Source: Typhlomys cinereus
Lineage: Eukaryota; Chordata; Mammalia; Rodentia; Platacanthomyidae
DNA length: 64,000 nt
Assembly (NCBI GenBank): GCA_023101885.1
Contig: JALPQD010000223.1
Location: forward strand, 3,521,866 to 3,585,865
Reading direction: 5' to 3'
Below the pieces are notes generated by a model. The model saw only the letters and a list, made by a program, of their open reading frames with translations, ran no database searches and was not told the DNA's origin. The position numbers were made by a program, and so were the translations under genes. Position 1 is the stretch's first letter; every line of letters begins with the position of its first letter. Shown piece by piece: positions 1-11,595 of the stretch.

Positions 1-1397
1 AGAAACCTCGGCCTCCAACCTCTTGTCCATCTGACCCCTGGTTCCCCCATGTCCATCACTGGTTCGTTCATCAGGGTGTCAGGAAACGCCTGGGAGGTAG
101 TGGAGCTCCTAGCTCCAGGCTAGGACAGACACAGTTCCACCTCTTCCCTAGCTGATGGTTGGGTGAGGATCAGTAAGTAACATGTGTTCAGACAGTGCTG
201 AGAAGCATGAAGACAGGTGAGTCAGCAAGTGTTTCATGTCAGCTTCAGCATCTGTTGGCTGTGTCCTGAGCTGCTGGGGAGATCAGATAAAGGCAGCAAA
301 AGGGCTTGTAGAGTGTTTGACACATGGCACGGGCTCAGAATTCGTTAGGTACCTTCTTACCGTCATGTTTAAATAGATTTTCAAGTACACATGCCCCTCT
401 CTATTGATTTTGTCAGGTTGTTGTGTGGTTTTTATTGGTTGGTTGATTTTGGTCAGTAACTTTCCCATTGGAAAGATACTTTACTAACCCGTAATAAGCA
501 AGATTTAGGCAACTAATTATATGTCTTAATAAACAAATGAACACTTGACTGTCTTTTAAGACAATGTAGTAAACATAGGTTTTTTGATTGCTGTGTAAAA
601 AAGGTTTTAGTCTTTTTATGTTTGGAAGAAATGGACTTGCCCAGTATCTTACACAATGATAAGGGAATGCTTCCTACTTAGGCAAGTGAAGGAAAAACCA
701 ATGTGTAAAACATCTCAGGAAAGTGATCATGCCAAGTGCCTGGCATAAGAGAGGCTAGTTCTGTGCCTCAGAACATCATCCTTAGCCTCAGAAATCTCTT
801 CTTTCTTGAGACAAGAAAAATAATGATCATGAGATGACTAGGTTGGTATGGAAATGGGAGTCAGGCTGAAGACAAGCAAATGCAAGCTGTGAAGCAAAAA
901 CGTATGGATGTTAACTTGAGCCTTCTGCACATGCTGGGCTGGTTATTCTGTGCCATGTCCCTGTGGATTATAGGCTTTTGGGGGAGCAGGTGTAGCAGCA
1001 TGCAAATGCCAACTTGAAGAGGCCTTGGAGAAGAATATAACAGAGGAATGCCAAGCTGAGACTGCATTCATTTCAGCAGAGATTGTCTGCTCTTGCAGAG
1101 ATGTGGAGAGACAACCGTAGAGTAATTGGAAACTTTGGCTTGGGTCTTTTCTGCTTTAAATCTTGTTTTAATCATTTCTCATATGAATATCTGCAAATGC
1201 ATTTCATGGTTCTGTTTTGTCATAACCATACACAAAAGATGTAAAGACCGTGTTCTCTGCTTGCCAAAAAAGTGTGTAGTCTGTTGTGAAATGGGAAAAG
1301 CATTTTTTGGTACCTGTGTTGATTAAAAACATGTCATGACTCTGAGCTAGTATCTCATATGTTCTCTGTTTTATTTTTTTGGGGGGGGCGGTCCTAG
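1..1397. other. Unique sequence upstream of the DDX11-like exon
   Basis: No convincing gene, RNA gene or well-preserved repeat is visible here. The stretch ends in a pyrimidine-rich run, a G run and a TAG acceptor directly before the DDX11-like coding exon, so it is probably intron 1 or upstream flank of that gene. A CpG-rich promoter or a non-coding first exon could not be recognised. Confidence 0.5.
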
Positions 1398-1545
1398 GAC
1401 AATGGCTGATGAAGGCCAGGAGGTCGAATGCATCCATTTTCCTTTTCCCTTCATGCCCTATTCCATCCAGAAGGAGTTCATGGCAGAGCTGTACCAGGTT
1501 TTGGAGGCTGGCAAGATTGGGATATTTGAGAGTCCAACAGGCACG
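1398..1545 (+). pseudogene. DDX11: DDX11-like helicase, first coding exon (partial gene copy)
   Basis: The exon encodes about 48 residues from ATG 1402. They match the N-terminus of DDX11/ChlR1, an XPD-like superfamily 2 iron-sulfur DNA helicase of sister-chromatid cohesion and genome stability. Recognisable landmarks are [25 protein letters not shown] and GIFESPTGT; the last is the first half of Walker A. A TAG acceptor lies at 1395-1397. The donor ACG|GTGAGT follows 1545 and leaves phase 0, so the GTGKS loop is completed by the exon at 7105. This exon alone is intact. It is called pseudogene because the next exon is frameshifted and the rest of the gene is not in the window. It could instead be a real gene if that frameshift is a sequencing error. 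Confidence 0.8.
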
Positions 1546-2013
1546 GTGAGTGTGAACAATGAGGGGCTGTCATTAAGACAACATGACTTAGCTTTTCTTG
1601 CCTTGACTGTTCATCTGTGCAGAATTTTCGTTCTGAAAAGAAACTGGACAGACAAGTCTCTCAGATTCTCCTTCTGCATACTAGTCACTTTCTCAGTTGT
1701 TAGAGCAACAAGGTCTGAGAAAAGCTGGAAAACCTCATGGTGGCCATGCAAACCATGACTCACACCGCCAGTGCTTTCCAGGTATCTCCTGCACGCAACT
1801 ACTTTGATGTTCAGCCACATAGAAATGGCATAAGACTTATCTCCTACCAACTCACTGCAGCATTTGCAGTTGTCCCTAGTTAACGTGCTTTCCTATTTCA
1901 AGTTATTATTTATACATAGGATAATGGGGAACATACATTTTCCTTAAAATTTTTTACAAATTGGATGAAATGGTCATGTTATTTAAAGAGTGAAAGGTAT
2001 CATGTTGAGCATG

Positions 2014-2112
2014 TTGGCCCAGGGCTACTGCTAACCCAGTGCTCTGGAGGCTAAGATGGGTTTGCCATGATTTCAAGTACAGCTTGTGTTACATGAAAAC
2101 AAACAAACAAAA
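2014..2112 (+). repeat. B1-type SINE fragment
   Basis: The order GTTGGCCCAGGGCTACTGC, then AACCCAGTGCTCTGGAGGC, then a TTTGCCATGATTTCAAG-like block follows the B1 (7SL-derived) consensus. It ends in an A-rich AAAACAAACAAACAAAAG tail. It is strongly diverged and probably old. Confidence 0.55.
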
Positions 2113-2671
2113 GATTAGAAGTTTTAATTCTTTCAGTGGCTGAAGAAACAGGCTTGTGTACTCATTCCTGAGTTATGAGTTACGTCTTTTGCTCTCCGGC
2201 AGCTCCCTCTTATGCCAGAAAAGAAACTACTACTGCCCTTTTCCTCTTGTCTGCATCCTTCCAAGATACTTACCTCTTCAGTCTGAAGGTCAGGTAGTGC
2301 AGGAAGATGATGCTTTTTCTCCTGAGCTTTCTTCTTCCATGGCTAATAGTTACCTTTAGAAAAGCTGTCTGTTTCTAATACACCTATGCCAATTCCTCTT
2401 AGGCTGCCCTTAGCCTCTTGGAACATGAGCCTGTCACCCTGCTTAGCCTACCATGCAAACACTGTATGTTCTGGAAGTTAAAAAGTTCTGCCAGGATTTT
2501 TGAGTTTCTGGCTTTGTGAGTTCCATTTGCTGCGCTCATAGCTGGAGAGGGAAAGAAATCTCTGCTTTCTCTTCCCATTTTATAAATTCTGTTAGTGCGA
2601 TCAGAGTCCCTCCTCCAGACATCTTTGAACTTTGGTCACCTGCTTCAGGTGACTCTGTCTGCTACAGTTGC

Positions 2672-2673
<2 letters not shown>

Positions 2674-2729
<56 letters not shown>

Positions 2730-2730
2730 G
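2674..2730. repeat. (TG)n microsatellite
   Basis: An almost uninterrupted TG dinucleotide run of about 55 bp. The Cys-Val repeat readings across it are artefacts of the microsatellite and not proteins. Confidence 0.95.
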
Positions 2731-3144
2731 TGTTAGCGCATTATCCTGTGAATTCTGGGAGATTCTCTTCAGGCTTGGCACCCATTAGTTCCGGTTTCAT
2801 CTTCGGATTGCCTTCTCCAGTCTGGAGCTCTGTCTCCTTGGGCTTTACAGTTCCGTAGGAAGGCCTGGATTACCCTTTGTCTTTACATAAAGGCCACTTG
2901 GAATACAGTCCACTCATGGTGAAATGGATCACTTGTAAGCAAAGAATTGTGGTTTTGTCTCGTGCAAATACACATAACCATGACACAGTCAAGATGAAGG
3001 ACTTTTCCATCACCCCCAGAAGTCCCAGCTACATCACAGTTCCTTCATGCTACTGTTTATCTTCTCTCATTCTTTACTGTCTCTCACTCCCTCTCTCTAT
3101 CTGTGGGTGTCTCCATTAGTCCAATTCTTGTTTTAGTGGATTAG

Positions 3145-3441
3145 GTTTTTTTAAATTTATTTTACTTTTTAATTGTTTATTTTTATGTGTATGTGTAAGA
3201 GAGAGACAGACAGACAGAAAGGAGTATGTGTCCCTGTGGAGCACCAAGGATGACTTCGAGAATCATCCTGGGTTTCTTCTGCCTCTTTTGCTTCCCTCTG
3301 GGATTTCCCAGGCTCCACCTTCAAGAGCTGGACTACAGGACTTCACCATTGCTGCCTGGCGTTTTTATGTGGTATCTGAGATCCAAACTGATGTCCTTCT
3401 TCTGGCTTGGCAGAGTCAGCCTCCGAGCCATCGCTCCAACC
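3145..3441 (-). repeat. B2-like SINE, older subfamily, antisense
   Basis: Read on the - strand it has a tRNA-like head, a body containing the GGAGCCTGGGAAATCCCAGAG block and the GGTGCTCCACAGGGACACAT block, and a short CA/T-rich 3' tail. The same body recurs at 6190, 8350, 16583, 35829 and 54350. The head is decayed. Confidence 0.7.
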
Positions 3442-3750
3442 TTAGTGGGCTAGTTTTAACTTTCTAGAATTTCATAAAAATAGAGCTGTGAAATATAGTC
3501 TATAGTTTAACATGTCCTCTTTTATTCAGACAAGATAATATTGCAGTGTTCATTTATGTTGCTGTATACGTGCTTTTCTTCTTTTTTTTATTTCATGTTG
3601 CAGTCTTGGTCTATTGCATTCCATATGGTGTGTTTTTGGTTTTGTTTTGCTTTTCTGGTTGGTTTTTTTGGGGGGGATGTTGTGTTGTGTTTTCTCTTGT
3701 TTTATTTTGTTTTGCTTGTGATGAGAATTTTTTTATTTGTGTTTGCATTC

Positions 3751-4395
3751 TTTTTTTATTATGTTTATTTATTTATTTCCCATTCATACAAACTTAATAG
3801 CTACCACTGTCCTCTCCACCCCTCCCCTGTCCCCCTTGTAACCTCACCCCTTTTCACCTTCTTTTCATCCCCCTCCCTCCCCTTCTCCAGTGCCCCGCTC
3901 TTCCCCCCTCTCATTCCCTGGAGCATCCTTTAATGTGAAAGTCAAACGTCCCTCTGTGTCCTCCACTCTAATGAGGTGTAAGGACTCAGTGGCACTGCCC
4001 AGAGCCCTTTCTTGTGCTCCCCTTTAGTATGGGAACACTATTGTGACTGCTAATCCCTTGTCTCTAAGGATCCTAGTGCCCGTGATCCATGCTAGACTTT
4101 GGGAGTTCATTGACATGTCAGTCATTGCGCAGGTCATACAAAGTCCGATTGTGGCTACTACGGCCCTAACTTGTGTGGAGTATCTTGCACATCACTGGTC
4201 CTCCCCATCTTTAGGCTCTATAATCTTACCGCCCCCTCTTCTGCAAATTTCCCCCTGCTTTAGGGTGGGGAGAGATTTGGCTGGTCTGGGTCCAGGTGAT
4301 TAATGTAGGGTTTCTGGTGTTCTGAATTCAGGTTGGTGGTCGTTTTCAGTTTTGCTATTCCTGTACCTCTCTTGGCTCCATCCTGATAGGTATTG
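3751..4395 (-). mobile_element. LINE-1 3'-UTR fragment, antisense
   Basis: Starting at the T-rich TTTATTTATTTCCCATTCATACAAACTTAATAG it follows the 3' UTR seen in the longer LINE-1s at 19.45, 39.85 and 48.51 kb. Shared landmarks are a C/T-rich strip, the TCTCTAAGGATCCTAGTGCC block and CTTACCGCCCCCTCTTCTGC. It is 5'-truncated and diverged. The orientation puts the poly(A) side at the low coordinate. Confidence 0.75.
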
Positions 4396-4789
4396 GAGGT
4401 CAGCTCCAGAGGAGCAGTGGGTCCTCCCTAAACCGCATTCATGGCAGAAAGGTGTGATGGCAATTGTAACCAGGACTTCTGTTATACAAGGCAAGGACTC
4501 TACCAACTGAAATATATTCCCGGCTTCAGATTCATTGTTTTCTTAGTTAAATTCTTGTTTTGGTAGGACACAACTGAAAATGTTTGAATATTTGTTGAAC
4601 CGAAATGTATTTATTCTATATTTCCCATTAACTTGGTATTGATTATTTGGGTATATAATTCTAAGTTGAAAGTAATTTTCCAATACAGGCTCCTTAATTT
4701 CTACTGGGAAGTCTACAGACAGTTTACATCCATTTCTTTGTGCCCTGGTCCTGATCTACCCACAAAGTTTTCAGAACCTTTTCTCTGTG

Positions 4790-5025
4790 CTTTGTGTTGT
4801 GTGTGTTCATTTGTTTGTGAGTATACTGTGTATGCTGTAGCTGGAAGTCAGAGAATAAGCTAATGTATCGTTCCTCAGGAGCTGTACACTTTGATTTTTG
4901 TGAAGGGTGCTTCACTTGTCTGGTAATCATCCATTACAGCGGGCTGGGTGGCCAGCTGGCACATGCTACCTCTTGGGTCAATCAGGTCTTCATGCTTGTG
5001 TGCTAAGCATATTGCCAACTGCTCT
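4790..5025 (-). repeat. B4/RSINE-like SINE, antisense, diverged
   Basis: A TGTG-rich start, then GCTGTAGCTGGAAGTCAGAGAA, then TTGGGTCAATCAGGTCTTCATGCTTGTG and GCTAAGCATATTGCCAAC resemble the order of blocks in rodent B4-type elements (ggtcagaggacaa, aactcaggtcgtcaggcttg, gcaagcgc). Strongly diverged, boundaries approximate. Confidence 0.45.
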
Positions 5026-5149
5026 ATGTTCTCTTCCCCTGACGTTACTTATCAATTTTCTGAACCTACAGGTTGAATCAAGGTACTTGTGCATATTAGA
5101 AAAGAGCTGTGACATTGAGCTTTATCTCCAGACCCTTTTAAATTTTGAC

Positions 5150-5345
5150 TTGGGGTCTCAAAAAGTTGCCCAGTCTTGATTTCTTTCCATAGCCCAAGCT
5201 CCCTCCCAACTTTCTGGGATTTCAGGGCTGCACCAGCAGGTCAGACAGTGTTTGCTTTGTTTGAGACTCTTTCGTGCAACACAGGCTGACCTACAACTCT
5301 TGCTGCAATCTGCCAAGCTCTGGCACTGGAAGTGTGCACCCCCAG
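5150..5345 (-). repeat. B1-like fragments, antisense
   Basis: Two adjacent stretches resemble reversed B1: GGGGTCTCAAAAAGTTGCCCAG with TTTCTGGGATTTCAGGGCTG, then TTGAGACTCTTTCGTGCAAC with CAGGCTGACCTACAACTC. They are old and the boundaries are uncertain. Confidence 0.4.
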
Positions 5346-6189
5346 ATTCTAACGTGAAACTAGCATCTGCCCGCAGTACTGGACATGGCCCTTCCAGTGG
5401 TGGAATCTTTGTGCCAGTGAACTGGGTGACTTTTCTGAGGCCTCGTCCTTTATAGTCCTCACTGTACTGAGTCTTTCCTTTTGTCTCTCAACAAACCAGC
5501 TATTGTGCCTCCTTCTTGTTCTGTTGTTTATTGGGATGCAAACCTCTTTTATGACTTGGTAAAGTATTCATTACTTTTAGAAAAGAAGACAGAAGCATGG
5601 TGTTGATCATGTCTCATTTAACCTGAAGACCTGCCTCCTCCTTCTCAGATTTTCTTTCTTTTTCCTCTGAGTACTTCCATAACTTCTTCCTACTTAGGTT
5701 CTTGTGAATCTACTCCCCTTGTGAACCTGCAACCCAGAGTCAGGTACCTTTGTGTTCTGGTGTCTTCTGGGTCACACCCCTTGTGGAGCTGTCTGCCTGT
5801 CCTCAATGCCCTGATGTCGCCACATCAGCCACGGAGAGTTTTGTTACCTGTCGTGCCTCAGATACACAGCTTTCCATGGCCTGAGATACCTGCTTTTCTG
5901 GATCTGGACCTAATTTTCCAAAGTCCTTGTTCACTACTCAGATCTTTTCCTGTGGTACATTTGCTTTTAGTGCTTTTACATGCATACCCAATCTTCACAG
6001 ACAAAGGTGATAAATAGGGCTTTTCTACTAAGTGGATTGCTTTATCATACCTACACGCTGATACAGTTTGGAATGGTTCAACCTATTGCCTATATTCCAG
6101 GATGCTTTTGAGCACCAAAGAGGGGTCATTAGGAACAGGATATATTTGTAGATACATGCATGCGGAGGTCCTAGGAGCTAAATGCATCT

Positions 6190-6439
6190 TTTTAAAATAT
6201 TTATTTATCTTAGGGGTGTGTGTGTTCGTGTCAGAGAGCACTGTATGTCCCTGTGGAGGACCAAAAGTGACTCTTTGGGAATCATCCCGGATTGCTTCTA
6301 CATCCCTCTTGCTTGACTCTGGGATTTCCCAGGCTCCATCCACAAGGGCCTGAAGTTTTTACATAGGACCTGGGATCTGAATTCAGGACTTTCTGCTTGT
6401 GAGACAGAGTCTTAACCCTTGAGCCATCTGTCCAGCTCT
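6190..6439 (-). repeat. B2-like SINE, older subfamily, antisense
   Basis: On the - strand it runs from a GAGCTGGACAGATGGCTCAA-type head through the GAGCCTGGGAAATCCCAGAG block and the TGGTCCTCCACAGGGACATA block to a CA-rich and AAATATTTTAAAA tail. Flanking TAAATGCATCTTTTT and TAAGTGCATTTTT look like an imperfect target-site duplication, so the copy is close to full length. Confidence 0.8.
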
Positions 6440-6589
6440 CTAAGTGCATTTTTGAGGAAAGGATATGGGTGTGTATTTGAAACCAGCAGTTACTGGTTAC
6501 TAAACTATCCTTATGTTTGCCTGGCTCACATGTATACACTTTGAAGAGTCACCTATAAGCCTGTCATAATTCCACTGATGAGATTGACA

Positions 6590-6591
<2 letters not shown>

Positions 6592-6633
<42 letters not shown>
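6592..6633. repeat. (TG)n microsatellite
   Basis: A pure TG run of about 40 bp. Confidence 0.95.
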
Positions 6634-6635
<2 letters not shown>

Positions 6636-7104
6636 CTACTTCAAGAATGGAATAATAGAGGATGGTTGCCTTCAACAAAATACTCATGTCAGTGACTTTT
6701 CACTTCAGTTCCATCAAAGTTGAGAGTCAAATGTGCTTCTCTCTTGACAAGAAATTTTCTACTCTCTCTTTCTGGCTAATAATCTATTTTCTTGCCCTGT
6801 CTAGTATTTTTAATTTACAGTATTTGTTTATAACCTGAAAAACACTGTAAATTCTTTTTGGACCTTTGATCAGTAATTAGAGACAAGCACATTCCTCCTT
6901 CTCGGACCCAGTTTTTCTTCATGACTGTCCTACCTTGGCTTGTTATTCTGTTGCCAGTTCTCTGCCTGTTTTCCTAGATGGTCTGAGAACATCCTCTAAT
7001 CTTCAGAAGCATAGCGTCTAGGAAGTCCTTCTTAAGCTGGGGAAAATCATTTGTTAACTTTTGCTTTTGCCTTGTTTCTCCGCATCATTTTTTTTTTCTG
7101 TCAG

Positions 7105-7313
7105 GGAAAGTCTCTAAATCTTATATGTGGGGCCCTCTCCTGGCTCCCTGACTTGAACAGAAGAAATTGCAAGCGGAGACCTGTAAACTCACACCTGCAG
7201 CTGACCAGACATGTGGTGGGGAGGACCTCCCCCCAAGGCCTGCTGGAGAGCCTGCCTGGGTCACCGAATTTGTGCAGAAGAAAGAAGAAAGGGACCTGAT
7301 GGAGCGACTGCAG
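7105..7313 (+). pseudogene. DDX11: DDX11-like helicase, second coding exon with 1-nt frameshift
   Basis: The exon starts after CAG with GKSLNLICGALSWL, completing Walker A (GKS) of the DDX11-like helicase. The first 17 or so residues read in phase 0 from the upstream exon. The conserved downstream part ([20 protein letters not shown] and DLMERLQ) reads one frame over. The exon is 209 nt, one short of a multiple of three, while both splice phases look like 0, so a single-base loss near 7156-7165 explains the break. In the entry frame translation stops at about 7297. Compared with the DDX11 sequences I know, the linker between the two blocks is also shorter. A donor-like CAG|GTGAAA follows. Confidence 0.75.
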
Positions 7314-7870
7314 GTGAAATCTGAGGGAGTGATCAGAAGACAAGCTTCAGGGAGTGTATTGGGGTCATCCGAAGATGACTATAGCCCATGCTCTTTGTGC
7401 TTGCAGTGACTCAGTCCTTCTGTTAGCTCGTGTCTGGAATTCTGCCTCTTTGATGCTAACAGTGGTAGCCATTTGTCTTCACTGTTACACATGATTCCCA
7501 CTGTTACAGATCAGTTCAGGACCAAATGCCTTAAGGGGCAACAAGAAGGTTTTATTCTCTCTTACCGCTGATTCTTGTTTACATGTCCTTGTCCAGCTTG
7601 ACAGGAGATCTGATATGAATGACAGGAAGTGAGGAAACTGGCCTCACTGTATCCATAGCTGAAAGAGTCTGGTCAAGTATGCCTAACAATGCCAACCTGC
7701 TGAATCTCCCATCTGTCTTATCCACCTGCCCAGGGAAAGTCCCACCCACCCATGGGCTGGACCTTCTCCATCAGTGTTAGAAGTGTCTCTCCCCCCCACC
7801 CCCACCACCGCTTCTAGAAAGAACTGTGGTTACCCTATTCTTCACAACATCTTACCTAAGCAGTCATTCT

Positions 7871-7928
<58 letters not shown>

Positions 7929-8130
7929 TTGATTGTATTTGACAGTGAAGAGTAGAAGGGAGATGAAGAATCTTTTGGGATCTTGCAGTTGAAAGACTTA
8001 AACTTTCGCCCTCATTGCCAAAAGCAGCGGCTTATCTATAATGTCTCCATGTCAGAATCATTTGAGTCACGGAATTATGAATGCATTCGGATATGCTTTC
8101 TTAGCTTGTAAATGATTTGTGTGTCTGGTC
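7314..8130. other. Unique sequence and AT microsatellite, no further DDX11 exon
   Basis: The next DDX11 exons (the rest of the RLxxEQ charged segment and the iron-sulfur region) are not recognisable here or up to the CpG island at 13.9 kb. A pure (AT)n run lies at 7874-7925. The rest is featureless to me. Confidence 0.5.
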
Positions 8131-8228
8131 GATGTACCTGTGATTCCAACACTCAGAAGGCAGAGGCAGTGGGATTAGGAATTCAAAGTTCTCCTTGGTT
8201 ACATGAGATCCTGCCTCCAAAAAAGTGA
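8131..8228 (+). repeat. B1-type SINE fragment
   Basis: GTACCTGTGATTCCAACACTC, AGAAGGCAGAGGCAGTGGGAT, AATTCAAAGTTCTCCTTGG and a GAGATCCTGCCTCCAAAAAAG ending match the B1 order. The 5' part is missing. Confidence 0.65.
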
Positions 8229-8349
8229 GGTTTCTCCAACTTTATTTTACATGGGTAAAATAAAATTCAACATGGAGTGCCTGTAATTTACCTAAATGGT
8301 TTCCTTTTTCCTTGATTGGTTCTGGCTCACTGGTTTTCATCATTTAAAA

Positions 8350-8586
8350 ACAATTTACGTGTGTGCACATGTGTGTATCAGAAGGTATTGTGTGTGCCTT
8401 TGGAGGCCCAAGGGTGATTTTGGGAATCATCCTGGATTGTTCTACCTCCTTTTTGCTTCATTCTGGGATTATCCAGGTCTTCCTGATCCGGAAGTGCAAA
8501 CTGCTGCCATTTCCAAATCCGTCCTTTTTACGAGGGATTTGGGATCCAAACTCAAGTCCTTCTGCTTGTGAGGTAGAGTCCCAAGT
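8350..8586 (-). repeat. B2-like SINE, older subfamily, antisense
   Basis: It contains the antisense CCTTTGGAGGCCCAAGGGTGA, GGGAATCATCCTGGATTG, TCTGGGATTATCCAGG and GGGATCCAAACTCAAGTCCTTC blocks of the local B2-like family. Part of the tRNA-like head is lost. Confidence 0.7.
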
Positions 8587-8589
8587 TTT

Positions 8590-9655
8590 CCTCATTTTTT
8601 AAAATGAGATAGAGGAACCATTCACTGGATTCTCATTCAAAATGTTAAGATTTCAGAGATGCACTAATATTTTGAGAGTCTTCTTGTTATTGTCAAATAA
8701 ACTTCTTTTTCTCTCACATGGACATTTCATTTTGTTGGAATGCTGCTTTTTTTTTTTTTATAAAATGTTAGGGTTTTCTGGGGGGGGGGAAGGGACCTAT
8801 AAACAGAATTTTCAACTTTTTCTTCTGAGCTAACATGGGTAGAGTAGAGGGTGCTTTTCCCCTCCATTTGCATGGAAACATGCACTTTCCCAAGAGATGG
8901 GCTGAAAGTGGCAGGTTTGTGAAGCACTCCAGCGTTGGGGAGGAAAAAGGTCCCCTGTAGCTCCATGCCTGCTATTAACTGCCTCCAAATAGCTCCGCTG
9001 AAATCATTGTCTCTACGTGCTGTAATGTTTTCTAAGGTCTGGATCTCAAGGCACCAGCATTTCCACCGAGAAGTGTCTTCGTCTATTTTCCATGCAGCCG
9101 AGTGTGGCTAACTGAGCCATCTTGTCCTCTGCAAGTGCCTGGAGCTGGGACTTTTAGACTTTCCTAGGTGGAGACTGGATTATCCTCAACACTATATTAG
9201 CTATGGATTCCTGTGTAGCAACTGATCCCAAATAGAGTTTTCAAGCAATAGACACATGGTATTTCACAGAGTCTATGCAGAGAGCTGGGAAAGGCTTAAT
9301 TGATTGGTTCTGGCTCAAGTTTTCTCCTGGAGTTAGGCCAAGCCCCGGCCTGTGGTCATCCAGAGGGTTCTCTGGGCCGGGCTCACTCGTGCAGTGAGTG
9401 GGCCCTCACAAGCCTATTTGTTTCTCTCCTCTGGGGCTATTTGCAGCACACACACATGATAACAATAACAACAAAAAACAACACAACATTGAGGTTTAGT
9501 CAGGGGTCAGTAAACAGATAAATACTGGTATCTCTGTGAAGTGATCCCCACAGGACTTCAGCCTTCCAACCTAACTAAATAGGCAGTTCCCTAAACTCTG
9601 AGAAGGTGGAAGGTAGATTTCTAATTCTAGCTGATAAAACAATTTCAAAAATTTA
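8590..9655. other. Unique sequence, nothing recognised
   Basis: I find no exon, RNA gene or clear repeat beyond short homopolymer runs (T11 near 8748 and G9 near 8780). Confidence 0.5.
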
Positions 9656-9656
9656 T

Positions 9657-9700
<44 letters not shown>

Positions 9701-9999
9701 CTCCTATTGTGCACATGTGGAGGTCAGAGGACAACATTTAGGAGTTGGCCCTCAGCCCCCCCCCCCTCTTGTTCAGGCAAGGTCTCTTGCTGTTTTTGCC
9801 TGCCAGTATATTCCATGCTAGCTGCCCCTTGAGCTTTGGGCTGATTCTCCAGTTTTTACTTCAAAGCCATCTCACTGCAGAAATCTGGAATTACAGATGC
9901 AGGTCACTGTATTTGGCTTACTGTAGGTTCTGGGCATCCAATTCAGGTTGTCAGGTCTGGATGGCAAGCGCTTTTACCACTGAGCCATCTCACTAGCCC
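9657..9999 (-). repeat. B4/RSINE-like SINE with (TG)n, antisense
   Basis: Starts with a TG run (about 9658-9698). It then shows CACATGTGGAGGTCAGAGGA, AACATTTAGGAGTTGG, CAGGCAAGGTCTCTTGCTG, TCTGGAATTACAGATGCAGG and GCAAGCGCTTTTACCACTGA before GCCATCTCACTAGCCC. This block order is that of rodent B4-type SINEs read in reverse. Confidence 0.7.
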
Positions 10000-10069
10000 T
10001 TTTTCTGGCTATTAATTTAAATATATATATTACAATATGTATATATATAATATATATTCATTTATTTAA

Positions 10070-10212
10070 GGACAGAGAGAGAGAGAGAATGAATAACATG
10101 AAGGTATGCCACGGTATATGGATGGAGGTCAGAGGACAATTTTTGGAAGTCAGGATCTCTCCTTCCAAACTCAGGCCATCAGGTTTGCCGCTGATCTACT
10201 GCACCGGCCCTT
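10070..10212 (-). repeat. B4-like SINE fragment, antisense
   Basis: GGATGGAGGTCAGAGGACAA, TTTTTGGAAGTCAGGATCTC, AACTCAGGCCATCAGG and CTACTGCACCGGCCC are B4-type blocks. An AT-rich simple stretch (10019-10065) and a short AG run precede it. Confidence 0.6.
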
Positions 10213-11530
10213 CTTCTGGCTTTTTAAGCAATACTGCCTTCCTTGGGTCTGGCAAAGATGGGGCAGGCAAGATACAGCAGTGTGCTCCGGGAGTAGACTA
10301 CCCATGAGATGGCCCTGCCAACAGGGACAGAATCCTGGACCAGCAAGTCAGAATGCAGGCAGCAGATGGTGAGACCTGAGGGAGAGGCTGGCTGGTTCTA
10401 CTCTGCTGCTGGCTGGCGGAGACCAATCACAGATGGTGAGAGAGACTATGAACAGACCTCAGGGCTGGGATCAGGTGAGCGCCAACCAAAGTCGCAAGCC
10501 AGACTCAACTCTGCATCGCAGCAATTCACGAGAGAAATTCTCCACTTTGATCTCTGAAGTCCATACCACGGTGGCAATGGCGTTTGGTGGGTCTAAGAGC
10601 AAATCACAAGGAAGGCGGCCCTTGGTACCAGATGGAGAGGTTGTGGGACACAGCATGACTGTCAGGCCACAGATGGCTTCCTCAGGCAATAAAAACAGAT
10701 GGGGAGACCACCCCCACCCCGCTTCCTGTTCCTAGCATTCATGCTGCCTGTGCGCCTTCCACCTCCTTCAGGGGGGGGGCTGAGGGCCACAGCTTTTTAA
10801 TGTAGAAGTCAAATACAAGCATCCTGCGCTTGTTTTCCAGACTGGGAGCTCTTTTATTTTCTCAACCTGACCTCTAACCCATGAATCATGAGGAGACTCG
10901 TGAGATAAGCTAATCTGTGAAACGGAGCATTGGAGAGAGGTGGTCACTGACGCACATAGAGTCAGGAGTGGGGTTTTCTTCCCAGAACCTCCAAGATAAC
11001 AAACAGAGCGAGGGTAGAGGGAATGGGGACATAGAAAGCACACAGATTTAAACTTCAAGATGGCAATGGATTATACTAATCCCATCTTCTAAGAGTTCTG
11101 TTCTGACCTCGCCTACAGACTCGCCTGTAGACTGCATAGGCATCCATGACACCAAGGGGTGTGTGTACCCACAGCCCTATTTCAGTTCACTGCACCATGG
11201 CAGATATCTCTCTGGGTACCCAGGAGGCAGTATCCCTTGTTTACATGGCCACTTGGTCTTCTCCCTACATCTTGAGTTATGCACCCCTCGAATTTTTGTA
11301 GTATCCATGGAATGGCTACATCAGAGGGAGCAAGTGGGCATGGAAGCTACCTTGCAGCAGGAGGCTGGAACTGACTCTAGCAAATGGTGGTAGGAAGGTC
11401 TCTCTGTGTCTCCATGTGTCTCTTTCCCTGACTTGCTGAGTTCCAGAAAAGAATGCCAAGAAGTCTAAATTCCAACCTGCAACCTGGGTTGTTTTCAAAA
11501 TATATTTGATAGAATATCTATCTATTTATC
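10213..11530. other. Unclassified sequence with an AATAAA-type site
   Basis: A GC-moderate stretch to about 10745 includes CAATCACAGATGGTGAGAG and GGCAATAAAAACAGATGG. It could be a remnant LTR or 3' exon, but I cannot place it. Open frames over 10089-10735 show no recognisable protein. 10750-11530 is unique DNA. Confidence 0.3.
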
Positions 11531-11534
11531 TATC

Positions 11535-11553
11535 TTTTTAAAATTTATTTATT

Positions 11554-11595
<42 letters not shown>

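Larger units (their letters stand above)
1546..7104 (+). other. DDX11: Intron between the two DDX11-like exons
   Basis: The interval begins GTGAGT and ends in a T-rich tract plus CAG before 7105. It holds a B1 fragment, two antisense B2-like SINEs, a LINE-1 3'-UTR fragment, a B4-like element and two TG microsatellites, listed separately. The remaining stretches (about 2113-2670, 2731-3140, 3445-3750, 4400-4790, 5350-6185 and 6640-7090) are unique DNA in which I see no exon. Confidence 0.6.

Noticed and set aside
2516..2858. Frames rich in alternating Cys-Val (also near 9606, 11557, 45673 and 49585)
   Set aside because: Translations of TG microsatellites.
1398..7313. An intact functional DDX11 gene
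   Set aside because: The second exon has a net 1-nt loss and later exons are absent. A sequencing error remains possible, so confidence is limited.
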